This document shows positions 34,058 through 42,712 of a stretch of 64,000 nucleotides of DNA, one piece after another (positions within the stretch are counted from its first letter, which is position 1; each line of letters starts with the position of its first letter). Source of the stretch: Pseudomonadota bacterium (GTDB taxonomy: Bacteria; Pseudomonadota; Gammaproteobacteria; Ga0077536); contig JADJYF010000020.1 of assembly GCA_016719885.1 (NCBI GenBank), positions 1 through 64,000 of the forward strand, given 5' to 3'. The notes under the pieces are model-generated. The model ran no database searches and was not told the origin of the DNA. It saw only the letters and a program-made list of their open reading frames with translations. The position numbers and the translations under genes were made by a program.

Positions 34058-34693
34058 TCAGCCGGCGGCGCGCGCGCCCCGTGCGCGACGCGTGGCGGCC
34101 GGCATCAACAGCGCCAGCGCCAACAATGACATGGCGCTCGGTTCCGGCACCGCGGCCGGACCAATGGCCAGCGCTTCGGCGACGAGGGCGAGACTCGGCG
34201 TCTGGCTCGTGCACAGGTTGGTGCCGCACGGCGATGCGCTGGCGCGGATGCGCGTGCGGGCCAGTGCGCCTTGCACGGTGGTGCCGGGGGCGGCCACCTG
34301 CGCGGTGCTGAAACACAGCACGCAGGCGACGCCGGTGTCGCTCAAGGTCGAAGTCTTCAAGGCGAAGCCCAGCGACACCCAGCCCGAGCTGTTGATCGAC
34401 GCGCCCAGCAACGGACTCCAGTTGCTGAAGCTGAAGGTCGACAGGTCGGCGAGATCGAAGGCGCCCACGCCATTCACCAGCCAGTTGAACGAGGCCAGTT
34501 CGGTTTGATCAACGAGCGGCGCCGAGGCGTCGGCCCTGATGGTGAAATCGCCGGACCCGGCGGCGCCGAGGTCGAAGCTGTAATGCAAGGGCGTGGCGCG
34601 CACGATGCCGGTGCCGAGCACCAGCACCAGCAACAACAGCAGGCGCGGTACGGTGGTGGTCAGACCCGTGGATTCGGAATGCGTATTGCCCAT
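34058..34693 (-). CDS. PEP-CTERM sorting-domain secreted protein
   Basis: 211 aa. Signal segment VPRLLLLLVLVLGTGIVRA, then a beta-rich domain (LHYSFDLGAAGSGDFTI, TFSFSNWSPLLGAS) and the C-terminal sorting tag VPEPSAMSLLALALLMPAA followed by RRARGARA. Such proteins are cleaved by exosortase and go to the outer surface or exopolysaccharide matrix. No exosortase gene is in the window. Four Cys in the middle could form disulfides. Convergent with the PucR-type regulator, five bases apart. Confidence 0.85.
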   Translation of the reverse strand: MGNTHSESTGLTTTVPRLLLLLVLVLGTGIVRATPLHYSFDLGAAGSGDFTIRADASAPLVDQTELASFNWLVNGVGAFDLADLSTFSFSNWSPLLGASINSSGWVSLGFALKTSTLSDTGVACVLCFSTAQVAAPGTTVQGALARTRIRASASPCGTNLCTSQTPSLALVAEALAIGPAAVPEPSAMSLLALALLMPAATRRARGARAAG

Positions 34694-35025
34694 GATGCGA
34701 GTGTTCCCGTATTGCAGGACGGTGGTGGTTGTGAGACGCGTGCTGCCTCGCCATCGTTGGCGGCGCCTTGCGTGCCCGTTGTGCGCATTGTCGGTAGATG
34801 GTCACCGCCACACCGGGCGCGCGCCGCTGATACACCCTTCTTCACGATCGTGCTGAATGATTTGCGGGCCACGCCGCATTTCACCGCCGCACGCGGCTGG
34901 CCGCGCGCGATGGCGACGCAGTTTTTTGCAATTGACGGGAACTCTCTCCCCTTGCGCGGCGAATAGCTGACGGGACTTCGCCGCGGCGATGACCGACAAA
35001 AATAAATCGCAACCTGGGGGTAGGC
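34694..35025. other. Intergenic region between divergent PEP-CTERM and AraC genes
   Basis: 332 bases without a supportable gene. The part near 34920-35020 is AT-richer (gcagttttttgcaattgacg, aaaaataaatcgcaac) than the surrounding DNA, as expected for promoters of the AraC gene. No repeat, hairpin or RNA was recognised. Confidence 0.5.
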
Positions 35026-35946
35026 TTGAACGCAAGCGCAAGACAGCGTCGCGCGGCGCGTCTCGAATACGTGCTGGAATACATCGACGCCCATCCCGGC
35101 GAAAGCAGCGACGTGGAATTCCTGTCGAACCTGGCGAGCATTTCGCCTTTTCATTTCCATCGCGTGATGTCGAGCTACCTCGGCGAATCGGTGTCGGCCT
35201 ACGTAAGGCGACGCACGCTGGAACGCGCCGCGCTGCGCATGCTACTGGACGGCGCCTCGGTCACGGTGTCGAGCGTGCTGGCCGGCTATTCCAGTTCATC
35301 GGCTTTCGCGCGGGCGTTTCGTCGCCAGTTCGGTCACAGTCCGCGTGACCTCGCGCAGCGCATGCACGCGCGCCGCGCGAGCTGCCTGCCGTGCCAGCCC
35401 GGCGATGTCGAATATCGTCGGCTGCCGACCCAGGAACTGCTGGCCTTGCGCCGCTACGGCGAGCAAGGCCAGGCCGCGCCGGCGGCGTGGGCGGCGCTGC
35501 GCGCGTTGTTGAACGACGCGGCTGGCGCCAGGCCCGCCAGCCTCATCGGCATTCCCTGCGACAGCCCGGAGCTCACGCCCAGCGCGCGGCGCCGTTACGA
35601 CGCCTGCGTCGATGTCACGCTGCCACCGCACGGCGAACTGGTGCGCAAGCGCGTGGCGGCAGGCGATTACGCGGTGTTCCAGTTTCGCGGCACGCTGGCC
35701 GCGCTCGACGACGCGCACGCCGCGGTGCGCTGGCATTGGTATCCCCAATCCGGCGCACGCATGCGTGACGTGCCGGCCTTTCACCGCCTCGGCGACGTCG
35801 GTGGCGACGGCGACCTGGTCGCCGAGATCTTCTTCCCGGTGGAAAGCTGCGGCACGCGGCCGCGTGCCGTCGCCCCCGTCGGCAAGGGTGTCCAGCGCAC
35901 GACACTCAGCAATAGCGGGATGGCAGGGCGCCCCCACGCTCAGTAG
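35026..35946 (+). CDS. AraC-family regulator with GyrI-like effector domain
   Basis: 306 aa, starting at TTG 35026 with GGGGG about five bases before it; no ATG precedes the DNA-binding domain. N-terminal double helix-turn-helix (LEYVLEYIDAHPGE, ISPFHFHRVMSSYLGE, SSSSAFARAFRRQFGHSPRD). A GyrI/Rob-type small-molecule domain follows (LLALRRYGEQGQ, AGDYAVFQFRGTLAALD, AEIFFPVE). This SoxS/Rob-like layout usually senses lipophilic or cationic compounds. Target genes are unknown; it precedes the acidic secreted protein gene by 103 bases. Confidence 0.85.
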   Translation: MNASARQRRAARLEYVLEYIDAHPGESSDVEFLSNLASISPFHFHRVMSSYLGESVSAYVRRRTLERAALRMLLDGASVTVSSVLAGYSSSSAFARAFRRQFGHSPRDLAQRMHARRASCLPCQPGDVEYRRLPTQELLALRRYGEQGQAAPAAWAALRALLNDAAGARPASLIGIPCDSPELTPSARRRYDACVDVTLPPHGELVRKRVAAGDYAVFQFRGTLAALDDAHAAVRWHWYPQSGARMRDVPAFHRLGDVGGDGDLVAEIFFPVESCGTRPRAVAPVGKGVQRTTLSNSGMAGRPHAQ

Positions 35947-36049
35947 TCTTTTCAACGCGAGCACCGTCTGGCGCCCTCATCCAACCCATCGCATGTCGAG
36001 GCCGGCCGCTGGTGATGATTCGCAAAACCATGCAAGAGGGTTTAGAGAA

Positions 36050-36715
36050 ATGAAAAAGGATGTTTTCAGATTGCGTCATGCCACACTGGTCGCGGCCTTG
36101 GCCGTGGCCATGGGCGTGACACCGGCGTTTGCCGACGAGACCGTGGCGGACGTCACCGTAGCCGATGTGCCGGTGCTGCAGCCCGGCGCCGATGTCGAAC
36201 CGGCGCCGGTCGATGAACCGGTGGTGGCGGTCGAGCCCGGTACCGGCGGTGACGAAACGCCTGTCGATATGCCGGTGGTGCTGGACGACCCGCTGCCGGA
36301 ACCCGACGCGGGCGTGGTTGATGAAGGTGCACCGGCAGAGGAACCGGTGGCGATCGATGAGCCCGCCCCCGAGGTGGTGGACGAGCCGCTCGCCGTCGAA
36401 GATCCGGTGCCGGTCGATGATTGCGGCATGATGTGCTGGAACGTGGCGGACATTCCGCCCGAAGCCGTGCAAAGAGGCGGTGAAGACATCGATCCGCGCA
36501 TCATGGAATTCGGTGCGGCGCCCGATCCGGCGCTGAATGTCGGCGCCGAGGTGAGCGGCGCGGTCAGCGTCTCCGAGCAGCTGGGCGCCGCCGACGTGGC
36601 GCTCGACAACGATGCCTCGGTCGAGCCGCTGGCGACAGCCACCGCGCCGACGGTCGTCACCACCACCACCAACACCGCCGCGGTCAACGTCATCCGGGAC
36701 GGCCATCTGCGCTGA
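36050..36715 (+). CDS. Secreted Pro/Val/Asp/Glu-rich low-complexity protein
   Basis: 221 aa. Signal peptide (LVAALAVAMGVTPAFADE), then about 100 residues of degenerate acidic repeats of the type (E/D)xPVxVD(E/D)P, strongly negative. Then a Cys pair (DDCGMMCWNV) and a Thr/Val-rich tail. Disordered acidic repeat proteins can bind calcium or coat surfaces, but no function is assigned. It is directly upstream of the TpsB transporter with a strong terminator between, so the two are not simply co-transcribed. Confidence 0.65.
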   Translation: MKKDVFRLRHATLVAALAVAMGVTPAFADETVADVTVADVPVLQPGADVEPAPVDEPVVAVEPGTGGDETPVDMPVVLDDPLPEPDAGVVDEGAPAEEPVAIDEPAPEVVDEPLAVEDPVPVDDCGMMCWNVADIPPEAVQRGGEDIDPRIMEFGAAPDPALNVGAEVSGAVSVSEQLGAADVALDNDASVEPLATATAPTVVTTTTNTAAVNVIRDGHLR

Positions 36716-36764
36716 CGCCCGCTGCCGGCGCGCCCGCGCAGGCATTGAGAAAACGGGCATACTG

Positions 36765-36800
36765 AACGCCCCACCCCGCTACGGGGTGGGGCGTTTTGTT
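36765..36800 (+). terminator. Intrinsic terminator after the acidic protein gene
   Basis: AACGCCCCACCCCG (36765-36778), loop CTA, CGGGGTGGGGCGTT (36782-36795), then TTGTTTTG. A perfect 14-bp stem with a following T-rich run; the clearest rho-independent terminator in the window. It ends 36 bases before the TpsB start. Confidence 0.92.
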
Positions 36801-36836
36801 TTGACCACGCCCGACACCAGCAACATCGATGTCCCG

Positions 36837-38483
36837 ATGAGTTTCGCCGCAAGCACCCCTGCCCCGTCGGCGTGGCGCGCCTGGCTGTGCGCGGCGCTGT
36901 TGGCCTGGGCCTGTGCGCCGGCCGCGCACGCGGCGCAGGCAGCGACGCCGCCCGCCGCCGCGCAAGCGCGATTGTCACTGCGGGAATTGCAGTTCGCCGG
37001 CAACACGGTGTTTTCCGATGCGCAGCTGCACAGCATCGCCGCGCCGTTCATCGGCCAACGCCTGGCCGACGCCGATCTGCAGGCATTGCTGCAGCGTCTC
37101 ACCGATGTCTACCTGCAGGCCGGCTATTCCACCTCGCGGGCGCGCCTGCCCGATCAGGATCTCGACAACGGCGTGCTGCGCGTCGAAGTGGTGGAAGGCT
37201 TTCTCGAAAAGATCGTGGTCAACGGTGCGCGCGGGCTCGACCCGGCCTACATCGCGCAACGCCTGCAGGTGGGGCTCACCACGCCGCTCAATGTCGCCCT
37301 GCTCAATGCCAACCTGCGCCTGTTGATGCAGGAGCCGGGCATCGCCGACATCGGCGCCGAACTCTCGCCCGGCACGCGCCCCGGCGCGGCGGTGCTGACG
37401 GTCGAGGTCAAGGAAGGCGCGCGTTATGCCGCCGGGCTGCGCGTGGCCAACGATCGCGCGCCGGCGGTCGGCGGCACGCGCGGCGCGATCGAAGGCAATG
37501 CCCACAACATCTTCGGCCACGGCGACGACGTGGACTTCACGCTGGGCCTCGCCAGTGGCCTCAACGATGTCGATTTCCGCGTCAACCTGCCGTGGTCGGC
37601 GCACGGGCCGGAGCTGTCGCTGCGCTATTTCCGTGCGGTTTCGCAACTGGTCGAAGAGCAGTTCGAAGTGTTCGGCGCCGAGACCCGCAGCAGCGCGCTG
37701 GATCTTGGCCTCAGCCACACGCTGTGGCGCGCCAGCGGGCGCCGCCTGCAGCTCGGATTCAACCTGGTTGGCAAGCACAGCGAATCGACGCTGCTCGGTC
37801 AGCCGTTCTCGTTCAGCCCGGGCGTCGAGAACGGCAAGGCCGATGTGCGCGTCGCGCGCCTGGGTATGACCTGGCGACAAAGCTTCGCGCGCGACTCCTT
37901 GAGCGCACGCGCGGTATGGTCGGCCGGCATCGGCGCGCTGGGCGCCACCGTGCATGGCGACGACTCGCCCGATTCGCAGTTCCACAGCGCCTACCTGTCG
38001 CTGCAATGGCTGCACAGCCTCGGCCCGCGCGCCGGCTCGCTCTACGCGCGCGCCGAAGCCCAGCTCAGCAATGACGGCCTGTTGCCACTGGAAAAATTCT
38101 CGTTGGGAGGGTTCAACTCCGTGCGCGGCTACCGTCGCTCGCGCTTCGTGCGCGACGAGGGTTGGTCGAGCAGCCTGGAATACCGGCTGCCGCTGCTACG
38201 CCTGGCGGTGCCGGGCCTGGCGCGACGCGGCAACGACGGCCAGCTCTCGCTGGTGATGTTCATCGACGCCGGGCGCGCCTGGAATCACGGCCAGGACAGT
38301 CTCGATGCGCTCGACAAGCCGACCACGCTGCTGGCCGCGGGCCCGGGTCTGCGCTGGGACATCGCCAGCGACACGCGCGCCGAGATCATGTGGGGTGGAC
38401 TGCGCCGCCATGTCGCCGACAGCGGCGACGATATGCAGGACGCCGGCTTTCATTTCCTGGTGAGCGCGCACCAGCATTTCTGA
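36837..38483 (+). CDS. Two-partner secretion outer-membrane transporter (TpsB; ShlB/FhaC type)
   Basis: 548 aa. Signal peptide to about residue 31 (WLCAALLAWACAPAAHAAQA). POTRA1 follows from about residue 43 (LRELQFAGNTVFSDAQLHSI), then POTRA2 (VVEGFLEKIVVNGARGLD). The C-terminal 16-strand barrel has the conserved secretion-pore loop motif around SLGGFNSVRGYRRSRF and ends in HFLVSAHQHF, the terminal Phe expected for outer-membrane insertion. Length is normal. No TpsA exoprotein (haemagglutinin-type N-terminus) lies nearby, so the passenger is encoded elsewhere or is atypical. Confidence 0.88.
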   Translation: MSFAASTPAPSAWRAWLCAALLAWACAPAAHAAQAATPPAAAQARLSLRELQFAGNTVFSDAQLHSIAAPFIGQRLADADLQALLQRLTDVYLQAGYSTSRARLPDQDLDNGVLRVEVVEGFLEKIVVNGARGLDPAYIAQRLQVGLTTPLNVALLNANLRLLMQEPGIADIGAELSPGTRPGAAVLTVEVKEGARYAAGLRVANDRAPAVGGTRGAIEGNAHNIFGHGDDVDFTLGLASGLNDVDFRVNLPWSAHGPELSLRYFRAVSQLVEEQFEVFGAETRSSALDLGLSHTLWRASGRRLQLGFNLVGKHSESTLLGQPFSFSPGVENGKADVRVARLGMTWRQSFARDSLSARAVWSAGIGALGATVHGDDSPDSQFHSAYLSLQWLHSLGPRAGSLYARAEAQLSNDGLLPLEKFSLGGFNSVRGYRRSRFVRDEGWSSSLEYRLPLLRLAVPGLARRGNDGQLSLVMFIDAGRAWNHGQDSLDALDKPTTLLAAGPGLRWDIASDTRAEIMWGGLRRHVADSGDDMQDAGFHFLVSAHQHF

Positions 38484-38496
38484 GACGCGCCGTGCC

Positions 38497-39462
38497 TCAA
38501 CGCAGGGACGGCGCGCGCGCATCGCTGACGGTGTAGCCGTCCGGTACGCGAAACAAGGCCGCGTCCGGCGCGCCGCGCGCGATGTCGTGCAGGCGGTAGC
38601 GTGTCTGCCCGAGGCGCGGATCGCGATGCTCGCTCAACATCACCACGTTGAGCTCGGGACTGAACCACTGCTCGGTGACGATTTCGATCGGCGCGCGATT
38701 GCCGATGGCGGCAGCGGGAATCGTGACGGTGGTGCGGGTGCCGGTGACGCGCAGGCCCTCGATGGTCTTCTCGCCGAGCCCCACGCTGTGGGGGTCGCCG
38801 GGAAACGGCAGCTTGATGGGCGTGTCGGCGGAGAAATTCGCGGCGGCGGCGGGATGCAGCGCGGCGTCCAGCGGCACGGACTTGTCACGGGCAAGCGGCG
38901 ACGGCAGGTTGACGTCGAAGCTGCTGCTGTCCGCGCCGTTGGCGGCCACCCGCACGTCCTGCGCGAACGCGACCTGCGCACCGCGCGGCGCGGCCTGCGG
39001 CAGACGCTGCGCGACGCGACGCTCGGGATCGAGCGTGAAACTGGTGCCCGCCACCGGATCGGCAATCAGCACGCTGTGCTGCACCACCCCTCCGATGCCG
39101 AGTTCGTCGTCACGCCGCGTGCGCCCTTCGGCATCGCGATACACGCGTGAATGATGTTCGACGGTGATGGTGTTGCCGTCGACCAGCGGCTGCAACACTT
39201 CGACCGTGAGCTTGGCCGCATAGGGTTTGCCGGCCACCACTTCGGCCGGGCCGGTCATTTCGAACTGCATGAAGCTCATGGTGTCGCCGCCGGCCAGCGG
39301 CAGGGGCGGCGGCGCCGCCATCATCATGGCCGGCTCGGCGATCCTCTCGGCGCCGACCGACATCGCGTCCATGCTGTCGACGTCGATGGTCATGACGTCC
39401 TGGGCGTGGGCCGAGGTGACCATGGCCAAGGCCAGCAATGTGGAGGGGAATGAAGTGTTCAT
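38497..39462 (-). CDS. Exported protein of sigma/anti-sigma operon, function unknown
   Basis: 321 aa with a short signal (FPSTLLALAMVTSAHA). The segment MMMAAPPPLPLAGGDTMSF is followed by beta-rich sequence (KLTVEVLQPLVDGNTITVEH, THGVQ-like loop, YRLHDIARG). The pattern 'RVYRDAEGRTRR...', 'DPVAG...DPERRVAQRL' recalls hypothetical exported proteins found beside ECF sigma operons, seemingly a periplasmic sensor or the regulated product. It starts 27 bases after the anti-sigma stop, so it is probably the third gene of that operon. Confidence 0.6.
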   Translation of the reverse strand: MNTSFPSTLLALAMVTSAHAQDVMTIDVDSMDAMSVGAERIAEPAMMMAAPPPLPLAGGDTMSFMQFEMTGPAEVVAGKPYAAKLTVEVLQPLVDGNTITVEHHSRVYRDAEGRTRRDDELGIGGVVQHSVLIADPVAGTSFTLDPERRVAQRLPQAAPRGAQVAFAQDVRVAANGADSSSFDVNLPSPLARDKSVPLDAALHPAAAANFSADTPIKLPFPGDPHSVGLGEKTIEGLRVTGTRTTVTIPAAAIGNRAPIEIVTEQWFSPELNVVMLSEHRDPRLGQTRYRLHDIARGAPDAALFRVPDGYTVSDARAPSLR

Positions 39463-39489
39463 CGTTGTCTGCTCCTGGACTGGGCCGCG

Positions 39490-40104
39490 CTACTGCACGA
39501 AGCGCAGCGCGGTGACCATGCCGCCGTTGTCGACCACCAGGTCGGCACTGATCGGATCGGTCGCACGTCGCGGGTTGTAGGGCAAGCCGAACACCGCCAG
39601 CGTGGCGCGTGGCACCCGCACGCGCACCACGCCGCGCGCGCCGGCCACCGCCGCGCCGCTCATGTACACCGGGTAGAACGGCGTGGCGATCTCCGGGTGC
39701 GGGGCGTAGGCCAGCGGCGCGGCGGCCTGCTGCGTACCGTCGTGGACAGCGTTGACCAGCACCATGCCGAGCAACACCAGCACCGATGCCGCCACCGCGC
39801 TGCGCGTGATGCGCAACTGCCAGCGTCGCCACGGGCGCGGCGCGCGGCGCGGCGCCAGGCTCGCGGGCGCGGGCGCGTGCCGCGCACGCAGATGCGCCAA
39901 CAAGGCCTGCTCGACCGTGGCCGGCGCCGACACCTTGTCCAGCGCCGCACCGAGGTCACGCAGACCGGCGGTCAGGCGACGCTCGGCATTCAGGCGCGCG
40001 CGACACCGTTCGCAACGCGCCAGGTGGGCACGCACCTCGGCGCCGGCATCGATGCGGCCCGCCGCGATGTCCACCACCCGCCATTCAAACTGCGCGCAGT
40101 TCAT
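39490..40104 (-). CDS. Membrane anti-sigma factor with zinc-finger (ASD/zf-HC2) domain
   Basis: 204 aa from ATG 40104, chosen because GGAGGTG lies eight bases upstream. N-terminal anti-sigma zinc motif AHLARCERCRARL (HxxxCxxC), one membrane helix (SAVAASVLVLLGMVLVNAV, about 107-126) and a periplasmic C-terminal domain with PFYPVYMSGAAVAG and VVDNGGMVTALRFVQ. It should hold the ECF sigma factor inactive until an envelope signal arrives. It overlaps the sigma gene by 20 bases. Confidence 0.85.
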   Translation of the reverse strand: MNCAQFEWRVVDIAAGRIDAGAEVRAHLARCERCRARLNAERRLTAGLRDLGAALDKVSAPATVEQALLAHLRARHAPAPASLAPRRAPRPWRRWQLRITRSAVAASVLVLLGMVLVNAVHDGTQQAAAPLAYAPHPEIATPFYPVYMSGAAVAGARGVVRVRVPRATLAVFGLPYNPRRATDPISADLVVDNGGMVTALRFVQ

Positions 40105-40726
40105 AACTCTCACCTCCATCACGGACGCCGACGCTGGTCGGCGTCTTCGAAGCCAGGGCCACGCACAGGGCTTTGCGCGCCCGGTTGAGCCGCGAGCGCA
40201 CCGTGCCTATCGGCACGTCGAGAATGCGGGCGGCCTCCTGGTAATCCAATTCTTCGAGCTCGCACAGGATCATCACTTCGCGGTAATAGGACGGCAGCGC
40301 CGCGATGGCGGCACGCAAGCCGCCGTGCTGCTGCGCGCGGCTGACCAGCAGCGACGGCTCCAGGTGCTCGACCAGCGTCTCGCCCAGCGGCCCGTCGTCC
40401 TCGTCGGGCAGGGTCTCGAAGCGCTGCGCATCGCGCCAGTGCCGGCGCAGCAGGTTGCGCGCCATGCCGAGCAGGTAGGCACGCAGTTCGCCCTGGGCGG
40501 GATCGAAACTGTGGTTGTCGATGAGGTGCATGAACACCTCCTGGGTGATGTCGGCGGCCACGCCTTCGCTGCCGTTGTAGATGCTGGCGTAGCGGTACAC
40601 GCGCTGCTGGTGACGCTGGTAGAGCGCGCTGAAGGCCTCGCCGTCGCCGCGTTGCATGCGCTGTAGCAGTTCGGCATCAGTGAGGGACATGGACACGGCG
40701 ATTTGTGGCGGGGTGTTGACAGTCAT
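40085..40726 (-). CDS. ECF-type RNA polymerase sigma factor
   Basis: 213 aa. Sigma region 2 is MQRGDGEAFSALYQRHQQRV to GVAADITQEVFMHLI. Region 4 is LPSYYREVMILCELEELDYQ, EAARILDVPIGTVRSRLNRA. ATG 40726 is used; ATG 40690 (MSLTDAELL) is equally possible, and neither has a strong ribosome site. It is followed by its anti-sigma factor. The regulon cannot be read from this window. No matching autoregulatory promoter was recognised in the 147 bases before the divergent crotonase gene. Confidence 0.88.
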   Translation of the reverse strand: MTVNTPPQIAVSMSLTDAELLQRMQRGDGEAFSALYQRHQQRVYRYASIYNGSEGVAADITQEVFMHLIDNHSFDPAQGELRAYLLGMARNLLRRHWRDAQRFETLPDEDDGPLGETLVEHLEPSLLVSRAQQHGGLRAAIAALPSYYREVMILCELEELDYQEAARILDVPIGTVRSRLNRARKALCVALASKTPTSVGVRDGGESYELRAV

Positions 40727-40873
40727 TGCATCGGCGGCGCGGCAAAGTTCCCGCCGCCGGCAGCTTGCCACGCACCGCGCCGCGGCGCGCTGCCGGCGTC
40801 GCGCGCACACAATCTTTGACGCACGGGCGGATTTCGCATACATGTCCCCCTTCCGTGAATCGAGGACACCACC

Positions 40874-41668
40874 GTGCCGGACTTGCTCGTTGACATCAAA
40901 GACTCCATCGCCACCCTGACCTTCAACCGCCCGGAGGCGCGCAATGCGCTGAGCCTCGAACTGCGCGCCTTGCTGCGCGACGCGCTGCAGGCGGTCGAGT
41001 ACGACCCGGCCATCCGCTGCGTGGTGATGCAGGGCGCCGGCGACAACTTCATGGCCGGCGGCGACGTCAAGAACATGGCAACCAAGATAGACCAGCCGAC
41101 CGACAAGCTGCGCGCCGAGTTCATGAACCGCATCCACGACCTGCACCCGATCATGTACACCATGCGGCGCATGAACAAACCGATCATCGCCAGCGTGGCG
41201 GGCGCCGCGGCCGGCGCCGGCGTCAGCATGGCGCTGGCGGCCGACCTGGTGATCGCCGCCGACAATGCCTTCTTCACGCTGGCCTACTGCCACATCGGCA
41301 CCAGCCCGGACGGCTCGGCGAGCTTTCACCTGCCGCGCGCGGTCGGCATCAAGAAGGCCATGGAAATCGCCCTGCTCGGCGAACGCTTCGGCGCCCAGGC
41401 CGCCGCCGACATGGGCATGATCAACTTCGTCGTGCCGGCCGCCGAACTCGCCGCCGAGACCGCCAAGCTCGCCGAGCGCCTGGCCAACGGCCCGACCCAC
41501 GTCTACGGCAACACCAAGCGCCTGCTCTACCGATCGCTCGAAAACGAATTCGAAGCGCAGCTGCAGTTGGAAGCCGAGACCTTCGCCGACTGCGCGACGC
41601 GCGCCGACTTCCGCGAAGGGGTGCGCGCCTTCGTCGAAAAGCGCAAGACCCGCTTCACCGGCCAGTAA
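40874..41668 (+). CDS. PaaG-like crotonase (enoyl-CoA / ring-epoxide isomerase type)
   Basis: 264 aa starting at GTG 40874 with GAGGA seven bases before. Oxyanion strands are NFMAGGDVKNMA and AAAGAGVSMALAADL. The hydratase glutamates are replaced (Ser in GAGVSMA, Cys in LAYCHIGTSPDGS). An Asp in the PDG position matches the catalytic Asp of PaaG (KIGLxPDSGG), so delta3/delta2 isomerisation or 1,2-epoxyphenylacetyl-CoA isomerisation is more likely than hydration. No other paa genes are adjacent. Confidence 0.82.
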   Translation: MPDLLVDIKDSIATLTFNRPEARNALSLELRALLRDALQAVEYDPAIRCVVMQGAGDNFMAGGDVKNMATKIDQPTDKLRAEFMNRIHDLHPIMYTMRRMNKPIIASVAGAAAGAGVSMALAADLVIAADNAFFTLAYCHIGTSPDGSASFHLPRAVGIKKAMEIALLGERFGAQAAADMGMINFVVPAAELAAETAKLAERLANGPTHVYGNTKRLLYRSLENEFEAQLQLEAETFADCATRADFREGVRAFVEKRKTRFTGQ

Positions 41669-41734
41669 ACCTGCCGTGACGGTGGCCGTTGCCGGGGGCC
41701 GGCGGCGGCCACGCCATTCTGGCGTCCGTGCCGC

Positions 41735-42598
41735 TTACAGCTTGCGCACCTCCGGCGCTTCGCCGGTCGAGCCCTTGGTGATGCCGACCACGCCGGCGCC
41801 GCGTCCCGAGTTCTGTTTGAAGCGCTTGGACAGCTCCGGGCCGGCGGCGGTGAGTCCGCCGTCGACCACCAGCGATTCGCCGGTCACGAAACGCGCGTCG
41901 TCGGTGGCGAGGAACAGCGCCGCGCCGGCGATGTGATCGCCGACACCCATCTCCGGCCACGGCTGGCCGCCGGTGAAGATGTGCTCGAACTTCTCGGCCT
42001 TGCCGCCATGCGCGAGCGGCGTGAAGATGAGGCCGGGCAGGATCGCGTTGACGCGGATCTTGTCCTGCGCGAGTTCCACCGCCGCGCCCTTGGTGAGGCT
42101 GATCACGGCGGCCTTGGCGGCGGCGTAGATGATGGGGCCGGCATCGCCCGACAGGCCGGCGATCGACGCCGTGTTGATGATGCAACCGCCATCGCCCTGC
42201 TTCTGGAAAATGCGCGCGCCATGCTTCATGCCGAGAAACACGCTCTTGGCGAGTACGTCGAAGGTGTAATCGAAAGCCTCCACCGTGATCTCGGTGATGG
42301 GGCCAATGGCGCCGCCGACGCCGGCGTTGTTGAACAGGATGTCGAGTCGTCCGAAATTATCGAGCGCGCATTTCAGCATGGCTTCGATGTCGGCTTCCTT
42401 GGCGACGTCGGTCTTGATGAAACGCGCGCGCTGGCCGTGGCCCTGGGCTTCGGCCAGCGCCATGGTCTCGGCGCCGGTCTGCGCGTTGTAGTCGGCGATC
42501 ACGACATTCGCGCCTTCGGCCAGGAAGCGCAATACGGTCGCGCGCCCCATGCCACTTGCACCGCCGGTGATGACGGCTGTCTTGCCTTCGAGTCTCAT
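41735..42598 (-). CDS. Short-chain dehydrogenase/reductase
   Basis: 287 aa classical SDR: NAD(P) loop TGGASGMGRA, Asp after the second strand (VVIADYNAQTG, favouring NAD), NNAG motif (LFNNAGVGG), and catalytic Ser in NTASIAGLSG with Tyr-x3-Lys in YAAAKAA. The C-terminal 35 residues (RFKQNSGRGAGVVGITKGST) extend beyond the usual end of the fold. Substrate unknown; the surrounding acyl-CoA genes suggest a hydroxyacyl or alcohol substrate. Confidence 0.87.
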   Translation of the reverse strand: MRLEGKTAVITGGASGMGRATVLRFLAEGANVVIADYNAQTGAETMALAEAQGHGQRARFIKTDVAKEADIEAMLKCALDNFGRLDILFNNAGVGGAIGPITEITVEAFDYTFDVLAKSVFLGMKHGARIFQKQGDGGCIINTASIAGLSGDAGPIIYAAAKAAVISLTKGAAVELAQDKIRVNAILPGLIFTPLAHGGKAEKFEHIFTGGQPWPEMGVGDHIAGAALFLATDDARFVTGESLVVDGGLTAAGPELSKRFKQNSGRGAGVVGITKGSTGEAPEVRKL

Positions 42599-42712
42599 GC
42601 TGGGCTCCCCTTGCAATGATTGGATGAACGATGCGCGCCGCTCGCCTTGCATGCACGGGAGGCGCCCGGGACAATCGAATGAATGGGCGAGCATACAACG
42701 CGAGGTTGGGAT

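Noticed and set aside
36050..36715. Acidic repeat protein as a classical TpsA exoprotein
   Set aside because: Too short, no haemagglutination-activity N-terminal domain and a terminator separates it from the transporter.
41669..41734. Terminator hairpin between convergent crotonase and SDR genes (GTGGCCG/CGGCCAC)
   Set aside because: Short stem with a long GC-rich loop and no T-run; not above chance in this composition.
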